From the NCBI GenBank assembly GCA_019115455.1, contig DXDN01000022.1, forward strand, positions 1-33,945: 33,945 nt of DNA, given 5' to 3'. The notes below the pieces were generated by a model that worked only from the letters and a program-made list of their open reading frames with translations, ran no database searches and had not been told where the DNA came from. Shown here piece after piece: positions 1 through 7,946 of the stretch. Numbering within the stretch: the stretch's first letter is position 1; each line of letters starts with the position of its first letter. Made by a program: the position numbers and the translations under genes. Source of the DNA: Candidatus Eubacterium faecigallinarum. Lineage in GTDB: Bacteria > Bacillota > Clostridia > Oscillospirales > Acutalibacteraceae.

Positions 1-434
1 ACAGCTTCGTCATACAAATCCTCCTCATAATCGGTGTAAGATTTCAGCACACGCAGGCTGCGCTTGAGACGGCGGTACTCGTCCATCTCCATGCGCAGAT
101 GGTGGTAAAAAGCCTCGTACCAGCTTTCGTCGACCTCTGTCTCCATCTTCCGGGCCAGCCCCAGCATCCGGCGTTTGGCCTCTGGGTCAACGGTCAGGGC
201 CGTCAGCCATTTCAGCCGTGTCACCGTGTTGTGGTGGCTGGGACAGGCGAAAGCGTAGAGAATCTTCTTTTCCTTCATGCTCAGTGTCACAATGATTTCC
301 TCCATTTCTTTGCTGCGGAGCCATGCGCCCCGCATGATAAACTTGTTTTTTGTCCGCCGGTCTGCCTGCAAGCCGCTCCTGCCCGGAATTTCTCCCGGCG
401 TATCGGCCTCTTTGGTGCGCTCGATTTCTGTCAT
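1..434 (-). CDS. Unknown protein, C-terminus cut by window edge
   Basis: An open frame of 144 codons runs leftward off the window without a stop. The peptide starts MTEIERTKEADTPGEIP and is charged and helical, rich in Arg, Lys, Glu and Met. It has a central segment (about residues 46-80) reading ILYAFACPSHHNTVTRLKW and a Tyr/Glu-rich tail near residues 105-140. I do not recognise the family. The ATG at 434 has a weak GGGGAAG site upstream. An in-frame ATG at 476 would add 14 residues but has no visible ribosome site, and a stop lies just before it. Plus-strand open frames over the same bases look like shadows. The gene diverges from the XRE regulator, which suggests an element maintenance or transfer role, but nothing in the sequence proves this. 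Confidence 0.6.
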   Translation of the reverse strand, partial: MTEIERTKEADTPGEIPGRSGLQADRRTKNKFIMRGAWLRSKEMEEIIVTLSMKEKKILYAFACPSHHNTVTRLKWLTALTVDPEAKRRMLGLARKMETEVDESWYEAFYHHLRMEMDEYRRLKRSLRVLKSYTDYEEDLYDEA

Positions 435-580
435 GGCGTCACTTCCCCGGAGGTCATACCCCTTGCAGCCGGTCATTCGATTTTCAAGGTTCAGTGCCTA
501 TCTGCAAGAACTATTCTATCGAAAAAAGGGGGCCGCTCCCGTATATCCAAGACGTTGGAAAAACGCTCGAAATCCGCATA

Positions 581-621
581 TTTCCACGCTTATGGAATCG
601 TGATATAATGGGTGTAATCAC
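581..621 (+). promoter_or_regulatory. Promoter and dyad operator of the XRE regulator
   Basis: TTTCCA (581-586), a 17-nt spacer and TATAAT (604-609) form a promoter for the plus-strand regulator. An inverted repeat GTGAT (600-604) and ATCAC (617-621) with 12 nt between arms covers the -10 box. This is where an autorepressor would bind. The promoter is seen in the sequence; operator function is inferred. Confidence 0.5.
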
Positions 622-654
622 TGAAAAAAACGATAACGAGAGAGGGGGCATTGG

Positions 655-1503
655 ATGTACACAAAGCTGTCAATCCCGGAGCGGCTCAAAGACCTACGGG
701 TGGTGGACAAGCACCTGACGCTGGAACAGCTGGCAGCGCAGACCGGCCTGTCCAGATCGGCGCTGGGAAAATATGAAAGCGGTGATTATAAGGACATCAG
801 CCCGTTTGCGATTGCAACGCTGGCGGAATTTTACGACGTGTCCACCGACTATCTGATGGGGCTGTCCGAAAATAAAAATCACCCAAACGCAGAGCTTCAG
901 TCTCTGCGACTGAGTGACGATATGGTAGAACTTTTAAGCAGCGGTAGGATCAACAACCGGCTTCTCTGCGAACTGGCCATGCATCCGAACTTCCAGCGGC
1001 TAATGACCGATATGGAAATCTTCATTGACCGGATTGCCGATATGCGAGTGGAGCAGATGAACCTAATCCTTGAAGCCACCCGGCAGGCTGTCATCAGCAG
1101 CCATGCTCCGGGAGAGAATGACCTTTATATGAGGACGCTGGAACTGGGGCAGATACAGGAAAGCGACTTTTTCAGCCATGTCCTGCATGACGACCTGGAT
1201 AGCATTGTCCGGGATATACGGGAGGCGCATCTAAAGGACAAGACCACCGCCGACCCGCAGCCTACGCTGGAGGACGTCAAGAAAAAATTTGAACAGGCCG
1301 TCCAGCAAGGCAGCGATATAGAAATGATGATCCACGAATTCTGCGATAAGTTGCAGATACCCTTTGAGAAAATTTCCTCAGAGGATTTCTCAGCGTTCAT
1401 GCGGATACTGAGCCTATCCAAGATGCTCAAAAAACCCAACAATATGAGGGGGAGAGCTCGGCCGCAGATTCACCGTGAGATGAAAAAAAAGAAGAAGCGA
1501 TAA
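655..1503 (+). CDS. XRE-family helix-turn-helix regulator with long C-terminal domain
   Basis: The 282-residue protein opens with a Cro/CI-type DNA-binding domain (about residues 7-70). It contains LEQLAAQTGLSRSALGKYES as the helix-turn-helix and a typical end, FYDVSTDYLMGLSE. The remaining 200 residues are helical and unassigned, with a very basic tail (KKKKKR) coded by an A-rich run. The start follows GAGAGGGGG. It lies divergent from the partial gene at the left edge and convergent to the defence operon, from which a strong hairpin separates it. Small XRE regulators of this form are common on gut Firmicutes mobile elements and often control excision or transfer genes. What it controls here is not shown, but a dyad over its own promoter suggests autoregulation. 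Confidence 0.85.
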   Translation: MYTKLSIPERLKDLRVVDKHLTLEQLAAQTGLSRSALGKYESGDYKDISPFAIATLAEFYDVSTDYLMGLSENKNHPNAELQSLRLSDDMVELLSSGRINNRLLCELAMHPNFQRLMTDMEIFIDRIADMRVEQMNLILEATRQAVISSHAPGENDLYMRTLELGQIQESDFFSHVLHDDLDSIVRDIREAHLKDKTTADPQPTLEDVKKKFEQAVQQGSDIEMMIHEFCDKLQIPFEKISSEDFSAFMRILSLSKMLKKPNNMRGRARPQIHREMKKKKKR

Positions 1504-1543
1504 TAGAACGGCCATCCGTTATTTACAACGGATGGCCGTTCTA
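1504..1543. terminator. Bidirectional terminator between convergent genes
   Basis: A perfect 17-bp stem (1504-1520 with 1527-1543) and a 6-nt loop lie immediately after the XRE stop codon and 8 nt beyond the end of the convergent Abi-alpha-type gene. The T-tract is weak on both sides, so the stem carries most of the signal. Confidence 0.8.
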
Positions 1544-1551
1544 TAAAAGTG

Positions 1552-2352
1552 TTATTCTCCAATATTATCAGGCACACAACTTCTCACAAAATCTTTTCCC
1601 AACAATGTTAGCTCTATTCGATAGGAATGGATTCTTAATGTAGAACCCTCTTCTAGCGTCTTTTCTATAGCGCGATAAAACCAATGATTTTTAAAGCTAT
1701 CATAATCGTAATTCAACTGAATAATTCTGTCATTTTTTATTAGCAACCCGAACCTAAGCAACATATCAACTGTTTTACTTAGTTCAAGATGTTCGGGATA
1801 TGTAAAGTCATTGGGTACTGTCATAAAGTCAAATAATAGATGGGGATATGGAGTTAATTTTCCGTTTGCATCCTGCCCCGTCAATTCAGCAATCGGAAAA
1901 GTGGTCTGCTTTTTAAATAGTAGTAAAAAACGGCCATCCAAAGGAGATAATTGCTTAATAATCTCAGGGAAAGATGGATGAACCGCACCTGATATTGAAC
2001 TATTACAAGAAGATGCAATTAATTCAGCAAACATTTCACGACAAGTAGTTTCTTCAATAAAAAACTTACTGGCTTCAATTGCTGGACCAACGATACGAAT
2101 AGGCGGTTCAATAAGATTTTGTTCTGGTATTTTTGTTATTTTTTGGACGATTTGCTTCTTATACTCTTCCAAATACACTGCTCGTTTTATTTGTTGCTTT
2201 TGGCCCCAATAGCCTAACCACCCCATAACACCATCGACAAGTAAGCCCATATTCTCACCAATACTTTTGGACGTCGGACGAACCAAGTCTTCTGTAACAT
2301 CCGTTGCTACCGTTCCGGCAGCTTTTGCTAATTCTTTTTTTATTTCATCCAT
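1552..2352 (-). CDS. DUF4393 / Abi-alpha family protein
   Basis: The 266-residue protein resembles the DUF4393 family (also named abortive infection alpha). It has an N-terminal helical segment (TVATDVTEDLVRPTSKSIGE, residues 14-33), a hydrophobic MGLLVDGVMGWLGYWG stretch, then the typical LIEPPIRIVGPAIEAS and MFAELIASSCN region. The C-terminal third (residues 165-260) looks like a winged-helix-type fold. It is the last gene of the hsd operon, 19 nt after hsdR, with AGGAG 8 nt before its ATG. Family members are reported in phage defence by abortive infection, but the biochemical activity is unknown to me. Its place at the end of a restriction operon suggests a back-up response. The gene is AT-rich compared with hsdR and hsdM. 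Confidence 0.75.
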   Translation of the reverse strand: MDEIKKELAKAAGTVATDVTEDLVRPTSKSIGENMGLLVDGVMGWLGYWGQKQQIKRAVYLEEYKKQIVQKITKIPEQNLIEPPIRIVGPAIEASKFFIEETTCREMFAELIASSCNSSISGAVHPSFPEIIKQLSPLDGRFLLLFKKQTTFPIAELTGQDANGKLTPYPHLLFDFMTVPNDFTYPEHLELSKTVDMLLRFGLLIKNDRIIQLNYDYDSFKNHWFYRAIEKTLEEGSTLRIHSYRIELTLLGKDFVRSCVPDNIGE

Positions 2353-2371
2353 ATATCATGCTCCTAAATAT

Positions 2372-5300
2372 TTATCCCGCATACTTCTTGAAGTTTTCAG
2401 CCTGCTCCAGAACCTCTTTATATACATCATCAATCGTGACTGGAGGATAATCGAACTCATCCAACAGAAGAATTAAATCTACCTGAAGGGTGGCTTTGAT
2501 GTCCTCTCTTGTAGACCAGTCAGTGTATTTTGCCTTGTCATCCACAATTAGCTTGATACGCTTGGACAGCTCGATCATCTTATCGTCTGGATACTCAAAC
2601 TCATACTTCTTGGCTACAGCTTTAAGAATGTCATAGAAGGCTTTTTCCTCGTAGTCGATCCCCATCGCTTTGAAGGAGTCTTTTTCCAGTTTCAATTCTT
2701 CCAGCAATTTGGCAAGCTGTTCCGCCACATCATCAAGGACTTCGTTGGCGAAGGCCTCGTCCCGGCGACGGTTGTTGTATTCGTCTACCACCCGTTTCAG
2801 GCGCTCGGAAAACTCCATTCCCATAATGCGGTTGACCTTTTTGTACTCGTCGATAGCCTGGGACAGAAGCCGCTGCAATACCTTGATTTTGGTATTGGGT
2901 AATTGGATTGCATTGATTTTTTCAATATATTCATCGCTGAATATGTCCACCGAAATATGTTTACCGGTTTCAAACAGCTCCTCAATGCCGTCTGATTGAA
3001 TAGCTCCTTCCAGCAGTTCCCGCACACGGGCATTCATTTGAGAGATATCCGGGGCGTCGCCTTTGGTGAGTTTGAACAGGATAGACCGCACTGCACAGTA
3101 AAAGTGAATATAGTCTTTCTCCGTATCGGAGATGGCATCGCTGGAACCACACAAATTAAAGGCTTGCTTCATCCGTTTAACAGCAGCCATAAAGCGTCGT
3201 TCCAGTTCTTCGGTCAGTTGGACATATTCCACCGCACGATTTAGACAAGCCAGCTGTTCCTTAGGCGTACCATGAAAAAAATCGCTGCTGTTGAAATTAT
3301 GAAACATCTGTCCTAGCACTTCCAGCTGGTCTTTGACAATGGTAACAGATTGTTCCACGCCCTCAAACTCTTCGCTCTCAAAATTAGTGTACTTTTTCAA
3401 GGCGAGATTCATATTTTTCTTGATGCCGATGTAGTCAACGATTAGGCCCTTTTCCTTACCGGTGTACACACGATTGACACGGGAGATTGTCTGGATAAGG
3501 GTGTGCTGCTGAATAGGCTTGTCGATGTAAATGGTATCCAGCGCCGGTACATCAAATCCTGTCAGCCACATATCCACCACAATGGCAATTTTAAAGTTGG
3601 ATTTCACATTCTTAAATTGCCGGTCATATTCCTTGCGGTCATCCTTGGTCCCCAGCATTTCATAAAGAGCTGGCTCATCATCCTTGTTTCTGGTCATGAT
3701 GAGCTTAATTTTTTCGATAGGCTTCAGCTCTTTTTTCTCTTTGTCACTCAGTTCCACACCGTCCGGGCAGATTTTTTTCTCCGCCCATTCCGGCCGTAGC
3801 CCAACCACGATCTGGTAAAAATCATAGGCAATTTTGCGGTTGGAGCAGACAAACATAGCTTTCCCGGCAACAGTAGCTCCCTCGGAAACACGGGTCTCAT
3901 AGTGGCGGATGAAATCTTCGGCTACTGCGCGGAGCCTGTCCGGGTCACCGATGATAGCATCGATATGAGCCACCGCTTTCTGGCTTTCCTCAATCTGGTG
4001 CTCGTTTGCGCCTTCTACCGCACACTGGGCATAGTAATCCTCGATTTCCTTTACCTTGGCTTGGTCTAAAGTAACCTTGGCCGCCCGTCCGTCGTACACC
4101 AGATTGACAGTAATCCCGTCCTTGACGGATTCGGTCATGGTATAGGAATCTACCACAGGGCCGAATACCTCGATGGTACCGTCCACCGGCGTGCCAGTGA
4201 AACCAACATAAGTAGCATTGGGCAGGGAATCGTGGAGATATCTGGCAAAGCCGTATTTGCGTTCTACGCCATCCTCCGTCACTTTTACCTTCTGGTCAAG
4301 GTTGATCTGGCTGCGGTGGGCTTCGTCGGAAATGCAGATCACATTCGTTCGGTCAGTCAGCAGTTTCAGATCCTCGGTGAATTTCTGGATGGTGGTCAGG
4401 TACACACCGCCGCTGGTTCTGCCTTGCAACTCTTGCCGAAGAGCCTCACGGGAATCAATGCTTACCACCGTTTCATCACCAATGTACTTTTTGGAGGCGA
4501 TAAATTGTTTGGATAGCTGGTCGTCCAAATCGGTGCGGTCAGTGATGAGCAAGATGGTGGGACTGTGAAAATAGGGGCTTTTCATCAGCATCCGAGAAAG
4601 GAACAGCATGGTATAGCTTTTGCCGCAGCCAGTAGCACCAAAGTAAGTGCCGCCTTTTCCATCGCCCTCCGGCTTCAAGTGCTTCTTGATGTTTGCAAAT
4701 AGCTTGGTTGCCGCAAAATATTGCGGATACCGGCACACAATTTTTGTGTCCCTGTCGGAGCTGTCCGGAAAATAGATAAAATCCTTGATGACAGCCAGCA
4801 GCCGCTCTTTGCGGAAAAGGCCGCTCACCATAGTTACAAGAGAGCTGATGCCATCCAGCTCCTTGTCATCGGCCTCGATTTTGCGCCAGGCATAAAAGAA
4901 GTCGTAAGGAGCAAAGAAGGAGCCATATTTATTGTTTGCACCGTCGCTGATGACCAGGAATGCATTGTACTTGAACAGTTCGGGAATGTCCCGACGATAG
5001 CGCACGGTGAGTTGGGTGTAGGCGTCCATGATAGTAGTGTTTTCCTTGACAGCACTCTTGAACTCCAGCACCACCACCGGAATTCCGTTGAGAAAGACAA
5101 TACCGTCCGGGATACGAAGCTGACCGCCCACACCCTCAATCTCAAACTGGTTGACGATTTTGAAAACATTGTTTTCCGGATGGTCGTAATCCACCAGCTG
5201 GATGTACAAATCCTTTTGGGTACGGTCTTCCCGGTTAAGTATAAAGCCGTCGCAGAGCAACTTGCAGAATGCCTTGTTAGCTTCGTAGATAGTACCGGAA

Positions 5301-5521
5301 ATGGATTTTAACCGCAACAGGATACCGTCTACTTCTGTGGTGGTCAACCCGTCTTTGGCATAACGATTCAAAAGGTACTGCCGCAGATCGCCCGTGAGCA
5401 GAACTTCCGAACGCTCCCGGTGAAGCTGCTCGCCGTTCAAATAATGGTATCCTTCATCCTGAAACAATTCCATAATGGACATTTCCAGAGAATGTTCATT
5501 AAAGTTTGTCACTACTATCAC
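2372..5521 (-). CDS. hsdR: Type I restriction enzyme R subunit (HsdR)
   Basis: The 1,049-residue protein is the DNA-translocating and cutting subunit of a type I restriction complex (HsdR2M2S). The N-terminal nuclease has Asp139 and the pair Glu153/Lys155 in VVLEFKSA, the PD-(D/E)XK pattern. The SF2 motor follows, with Walker A GATGCGKS (295-302) and DEAH (399-402), then FTGTP and a second RecA lobe containing WLTGFDVPALDT and ISRVNR. The C-terminal helical region (about 800-1049) should contact HsdM. The start is a GTG at 5521 with AAGGA 6 nt upstream; a GTG at 5512 with GAAGG is nearly as good. It lies 22 nt after the DUF3800-like gene. Length and motifs are complete, so it looks functional. 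Confidence 0.97.
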   Translation of the reverse strand: MIVVTNFNEHSLEMSIMELFQDEGYHYLNGEQLHRERSEVLLTGDLRQYLLNRYAKDGLTTTEVDGILLRLKSISGTIYEANKAFCKLLCDGFILNREDRTQKDLYIQLVDYDHPENNVFKIVNQFEIEGVGGQLRIPDGIVFLNGIPVVVLEFKSAVKENTTIMDAYTQLTVRYRRDIPELFKYNAFLVISDGANNKYGSFFAPYDFFYAWRKIEADDKELDGISSLVTMVSGLFRKERLLAVIKDFIYFPDSSDRDTKIVCRYPQYFAATKLFANIKKHLKPEGDGKGGTYFGATGCGKSYTMLFLSRMLMKSPYFHSPTILLITDRTDLDDQLSKQFIASKKYIGDETVVSIDSREALRQELQGRTSGGVYLTTIQKFTEDLKLLTDRTNVICISDEAHRSQINLDQKVKVTEDGVERKYGFARYLHDSLPNATYVGFTGTPVDGTIEVFGPVVDSYTMTESVKDGITVNLVYDGRAAKVTLDQAKVKEIEDYYAQCAVEGANEHQIEESQKAVAHIDAIIGDPDRLRAVAEDFIRHYETRVSEGATVAGKAMFVCSNRKIAYDFYQIVVGLRPEWAEKKICPDGVELSDKEKKELKPIEKIKLIMTRNKDDEPALYEMLGTKDDRKEYDRQFKNVKSNFKIAIVVDMWLTGFDVPALDTIYIDKPIQQHTLIQTISRVNRVYTGKEKGLIVDYIGIKKNMNLALKKYTNFESEEFEGVEQSVTIVKDQLEVLGQMFHNFNSSDFFHGTPKEQLACLNRAVEYVQLTEELERRFMAAVKRMKQAFNLCGSSDAISDTEKDYIHFYCAVRSILFKLTKGDAPDISQMNARVRELLEGAIQSDGIEELFETGKHISVDIFSDEYIEKINAIQLPNTKIKVLQRLLSQAIDEYKKVNRIMGMEFSERLKRVVDEYNNRRRDEAFANEVLDDVAEQLAKLLEELKLEKDSFKAMGIDYEEKAFYDILKAVAKKYEFEYPDDKMIELSKRIKLIVDDKAKYTDWSTREDIKATLQVDLILLLDEFDYPPVTIDDVYKEVLEQAENFKKYAG

Positions 5522-5543
5522 CTTCTATCCTTAAAGATCAACC

Positions 5544-7049
5544 TCATAATATATCGGCATAGTATCTGCCATTTATCTTTGAAAAAGTAACTTGTGCAGG
5601 AAACAAGTTTTCTCCCATATTAGCTATTCCAATAACGGTGTATGCCCAATCACTCAATTCTTGAGGTAGTTTATAACATACAGGCTTTTCATCTTTTAAA
5701 ACTGTGATCAAAGGGAGTGCCATGTTGCTTATACCTACGGACAACACCATGGCCGTTTGGCTACCCTCATTTATTGGAAAAATCGGCTGTTTTTCAATAT
5801 CAAAAAATACTTTTGCGCCTCGCTTATTTATAAAAAAATCTTTATTTGTATCCATAATCGGCTCGATTGGCAATTTGTTTCTTCTTCTACCAAAATAGTC
5901 CTCCAATTGTTTGCAGGCAAAGCTATTAAAATATTCTCCTTGCATACTGAGACCTTCATCATGTATCTGCTTTACAGATTCAAAATGGTTCATAAAATTT
6001 AGCAGCGCAATAAATGTCACTAAATCATCCGAATAGATTCCTGCATACGACTTGTACCAAGCGTGATCCCATTCGCAGATTATCTTATACAACTTTTTGT
6101 AAAGTCCCAACTGGGCTTCATTCATTTGAAACCATCTGGCAACTAATACTTTTTTCTGCACACCTTCCTCCGGAGAATGATACCTCAGAGAATCGCACAA
6201 TGATTTTAGCAGCTTTGTCATAATTCCTGCCATCATATCCGCCATACGAACACCGCAACTGCATAAAGAATCTACTTCTGTGGTGTTTTGCAGTCCCATC
6301 AGATGAGCAGCCTGTAATGTTTTGCTGTCCTGTTCTGCATCTCCTTCTTTGTCAAGTGTTAAGAAATAGTCAGCAATTTTTTCTTCTTCCAAATACTTTC
6401 GGAACCCATCAAAAGGCATATCATAAACCCAGTCGAGCTTCGGTACTATAGAGACATTTTCTAAATAACTGAGAATTTCTGAAAAAGCTTGGCTTTCCGC
6501 CCTTTTCAGTTTAATATTTTCCTTGTTGCACTCAATTCGTTCTCGAAAAAAATCCTTCAAAACATCCACAAAAGATTCTGGAGAGTTAAAAAGACAGGTA
6601 ATTACTTTCTCGGGCTGATACACAACAAGCGCTTTGGTAATAGAGTACTTCATAGCATCCACATCGAAGAAAAAGTTGCTTTTATATTCGGCAAAAAGCT
6701 GCAAAACCAGATACTCTATCTTACTCGCAATAGAAAAATAGAAGTTAATTTCTTCATCAAAAATGGAAAGGAAATCATCTACAAATTGAACATTGGGTTT
6801 GGTCATAGAAGCAAAACCAAATTCAAGCTGATTTTTCTTCAGTGTTTTGCTCTTTAATTCTCCATTTTTATCTTTTCGTTCTGCATACTTAGCTTCAAAA
6901 GACTGATATTTTTCAAAAACAGCCCGTTCTTTTTGCTTTGGCCATCCCACAATTACAGATACAAAATTATCGTAGTAATTATCGGATTTTATGGTTTTAT
7001 CATTTATTTTTCTGCTATGCTCGGATTCATCATAATAAAAACGGTGCAT
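5544..7049 (-). CDS. DUF3800-like protein (predicted RNase H fold), embedded in hsd operon
   Basis: The 501-residue protein is not a component of standard type I systems. It begins MHRFYYDESEHS, with the Asp7-Glu8-Ser9 signature typical of the DUF3800 family. It has the matching late motif CGVRMADMMAGIM (residues 265-277, Asp271), equivalent to the family's S-x-G-x-Q-x-A-D-x-x-A-G. DUF3800 proteins are predicted to have an RNase H-like fold with carboxylate active sites, which suggests a nuclease, though activity is poorly documented. Between the motifs lies about 250 residues of helical sequence. After residue 290 comes a 210-residue extension I do not recognise. It sits 60 nt after the cyclase-like gene and 22 nt before hsdR, with a GGGGGA ribosome site. 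The gene is clearly AT-rich. Family assignment is by motif only. Confidence 0.65.
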   Translation of the reverse strand: MHRFYYDESEHSRKINDKTIKSDNYYDNFVSVIVGWPKQKERAVFEKYQSFEAKYAERKDKNGELKSKTLKKNQLEFGFASMTKPNVQFVDDFLSIFDEEINFYFSIASKIEYLVLQLFAEYKSNFFFDVDAMKYSITKALVVYQPEKVITCLFNSPESFVDVLKDFFRERIECNKENIKLKRAESQAFSEILSYLENVSIVPKLDWVYDMPFDGFRKYLEEEKIADYFLTLDKEGDAEQDSKTLQAAHLMGLQNTTEVDSLCSCGVRMADMMAGIMTKLLKSLCDSLRYHSPEEGVQKKVLVARWFQMNEAQLGLYKKLYKIICEWDHAWYKSYAGIYSDDLVTFIALLNFMNHFESVKQIHDEGLSMQGEYFNSFACKQLEDYFGRRRNKLPIEPIMDTNKDFFINKRGAKVFFDIEKQPIFPINEGSQTAMVLSVGISNMALPLITVLKDEKPVCYKLPQELSDWAYTVIGIANMGENLFPAQVTFSKINGRYYADIL

Positions 7050-7109
7050 TTCTTCTTCCCCCTTTTGCCAAGAGACGATCAGCCGATCACAATTAAATGA
7101 TTCTAACCC

Positions 7110-7922
7110 TTAATTATCAATAGGGTTGAATAGATGCTTTCGTATATATTTTAAAAACCGTGTTTGATAGTCATCAAGAACATCATGCTGAAAAGCGTTT
7201 CTGATAAATGTATCTAATGCCCGCCAATTATCAGATGGTTTACCGTCACAGACTAACTGAGATAGGTTTTGAAATACTTGATCAACCTTTTTATCGTTCT
7301 TTTCACGTTTCAATGCAAAATATAGTGCATTATAATAATGCGGAAGCCAGTTTGATTCACTAGCCAATCGCACAAATTGCTTGATGTTCTTCTCATCAAG
7401 AAGATAATCTACAGTAATATATCTCAATATGTAGTGTGTAGTTTTTTCTATTTTTTCATCGAGTATATCGAAGGTTCTATCACAATTTCTCAAATCGTTA
7501 TATACATCTTCAGAAAGGTTAATGCCGATTGTTTTAACAGAACTTTCCAACAGGTAGGCATCAACATAAGCTTGTCCAACAATCAATTTTTTCTGTAAAT
7601 TAGGAAGTTCTTTTGCGGGCATATCATCGAATTCGCCTTTCGCGATAGCACCTCTGATTAAAATACCATTCTGCGAAAACTCACACTTACATATGGTTTC
7701 AACCACATCTACAAGCGCAATAAGAGATGACTGCATAACATCGTTTGTACTTAAAATAATTGAATCACTTACGATGTATCCATTTATTTTTCCTAATTGC
7801 CATTGAAAAATAGAGTATACCGTTGATGAAAAATCTCCAATAAAGTCTTTAGCTTCATTTTGAGGAAGTTGCTTTAATTTGTTTTTAAATCCTAGAATAT
7901 CTAAAAAAGCCACATACTTCAT
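7110..7922 (-). CDS. Class III nucleotidyl cyclase-like protein, embedded in hsd operon
   Basis: The 270-residue protein has the motif order of a class III cyclase homology domain in its first 130 residues. AFLDILGF contains Asp8 (first metal aspartate). VSDSIIL contains Asp53 (the position of the GD hairpin). LIRGAIAKGEF (88-98) corresponds to the strand and Gly turn R-x-G-x-x-x-G. VGQAYVDAYLLE (115-126) corresponds to G-x-x-V-N-x-A-x-x-L-E. Both metal-binding aspartates are kept. The C-terminal 140 residues are helical and unassigned. Pycsar cyclases (PycC), which make cCMP or cUMP during phage infection, share this fold, but no known Pycsar effector is recognised beside it. It lies 24 nt after hsdS with GGGAG before the ATG. 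A cyclase fold is my reading; activity is unproven. Confidence 0.6.
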   Translation of the reverse strand: MKYVAFLDILGFKNKLKQLPQNEAKDFIGDFSSTVYSIFQWQLGKINGYIVSDSIILSTNDVMQSSLIALVDVVETICKCEFSQNGILIRGAIAKGEFDDMPAKELPNLQKKLIVGQAYVDAYLLESSVKTIGINLSEDVYNDLRNCDRTFDILDEKIEKTTHYILRYITVDYLLDEKNIKQFVRLASESNWLPHYYNALYFALKREKNDKKVDQVFQNLSQLVCDGKPSDNWRALDTFIRNAFQHDVLDDYQTRFLKYIRKHLFNPIDN

Positions 7923-7946
7923 ATGTAATCTCCCATAAGTTTTAGT

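Noticed and set aside
99-718. Three overlapping plus-strand open frames
   Set aside because: They lie opposite a better minus-strand coding frame or run through the regulator's promoter; none has a good ribosome site or a recognisable domain.
4721-5311. 196-residue plus-strand open frame
   Set aside because: It is antisense to the nuclease domain of hsdR, with no recognisable features.
7110-7922. Calling the cyclase-like gene a Pycsar system
   Set aside because: No PycTM- or PycTIR-type effector is visible beside it, and substrate residues cannot be judged by eye. It is reported only as cyclase-like.
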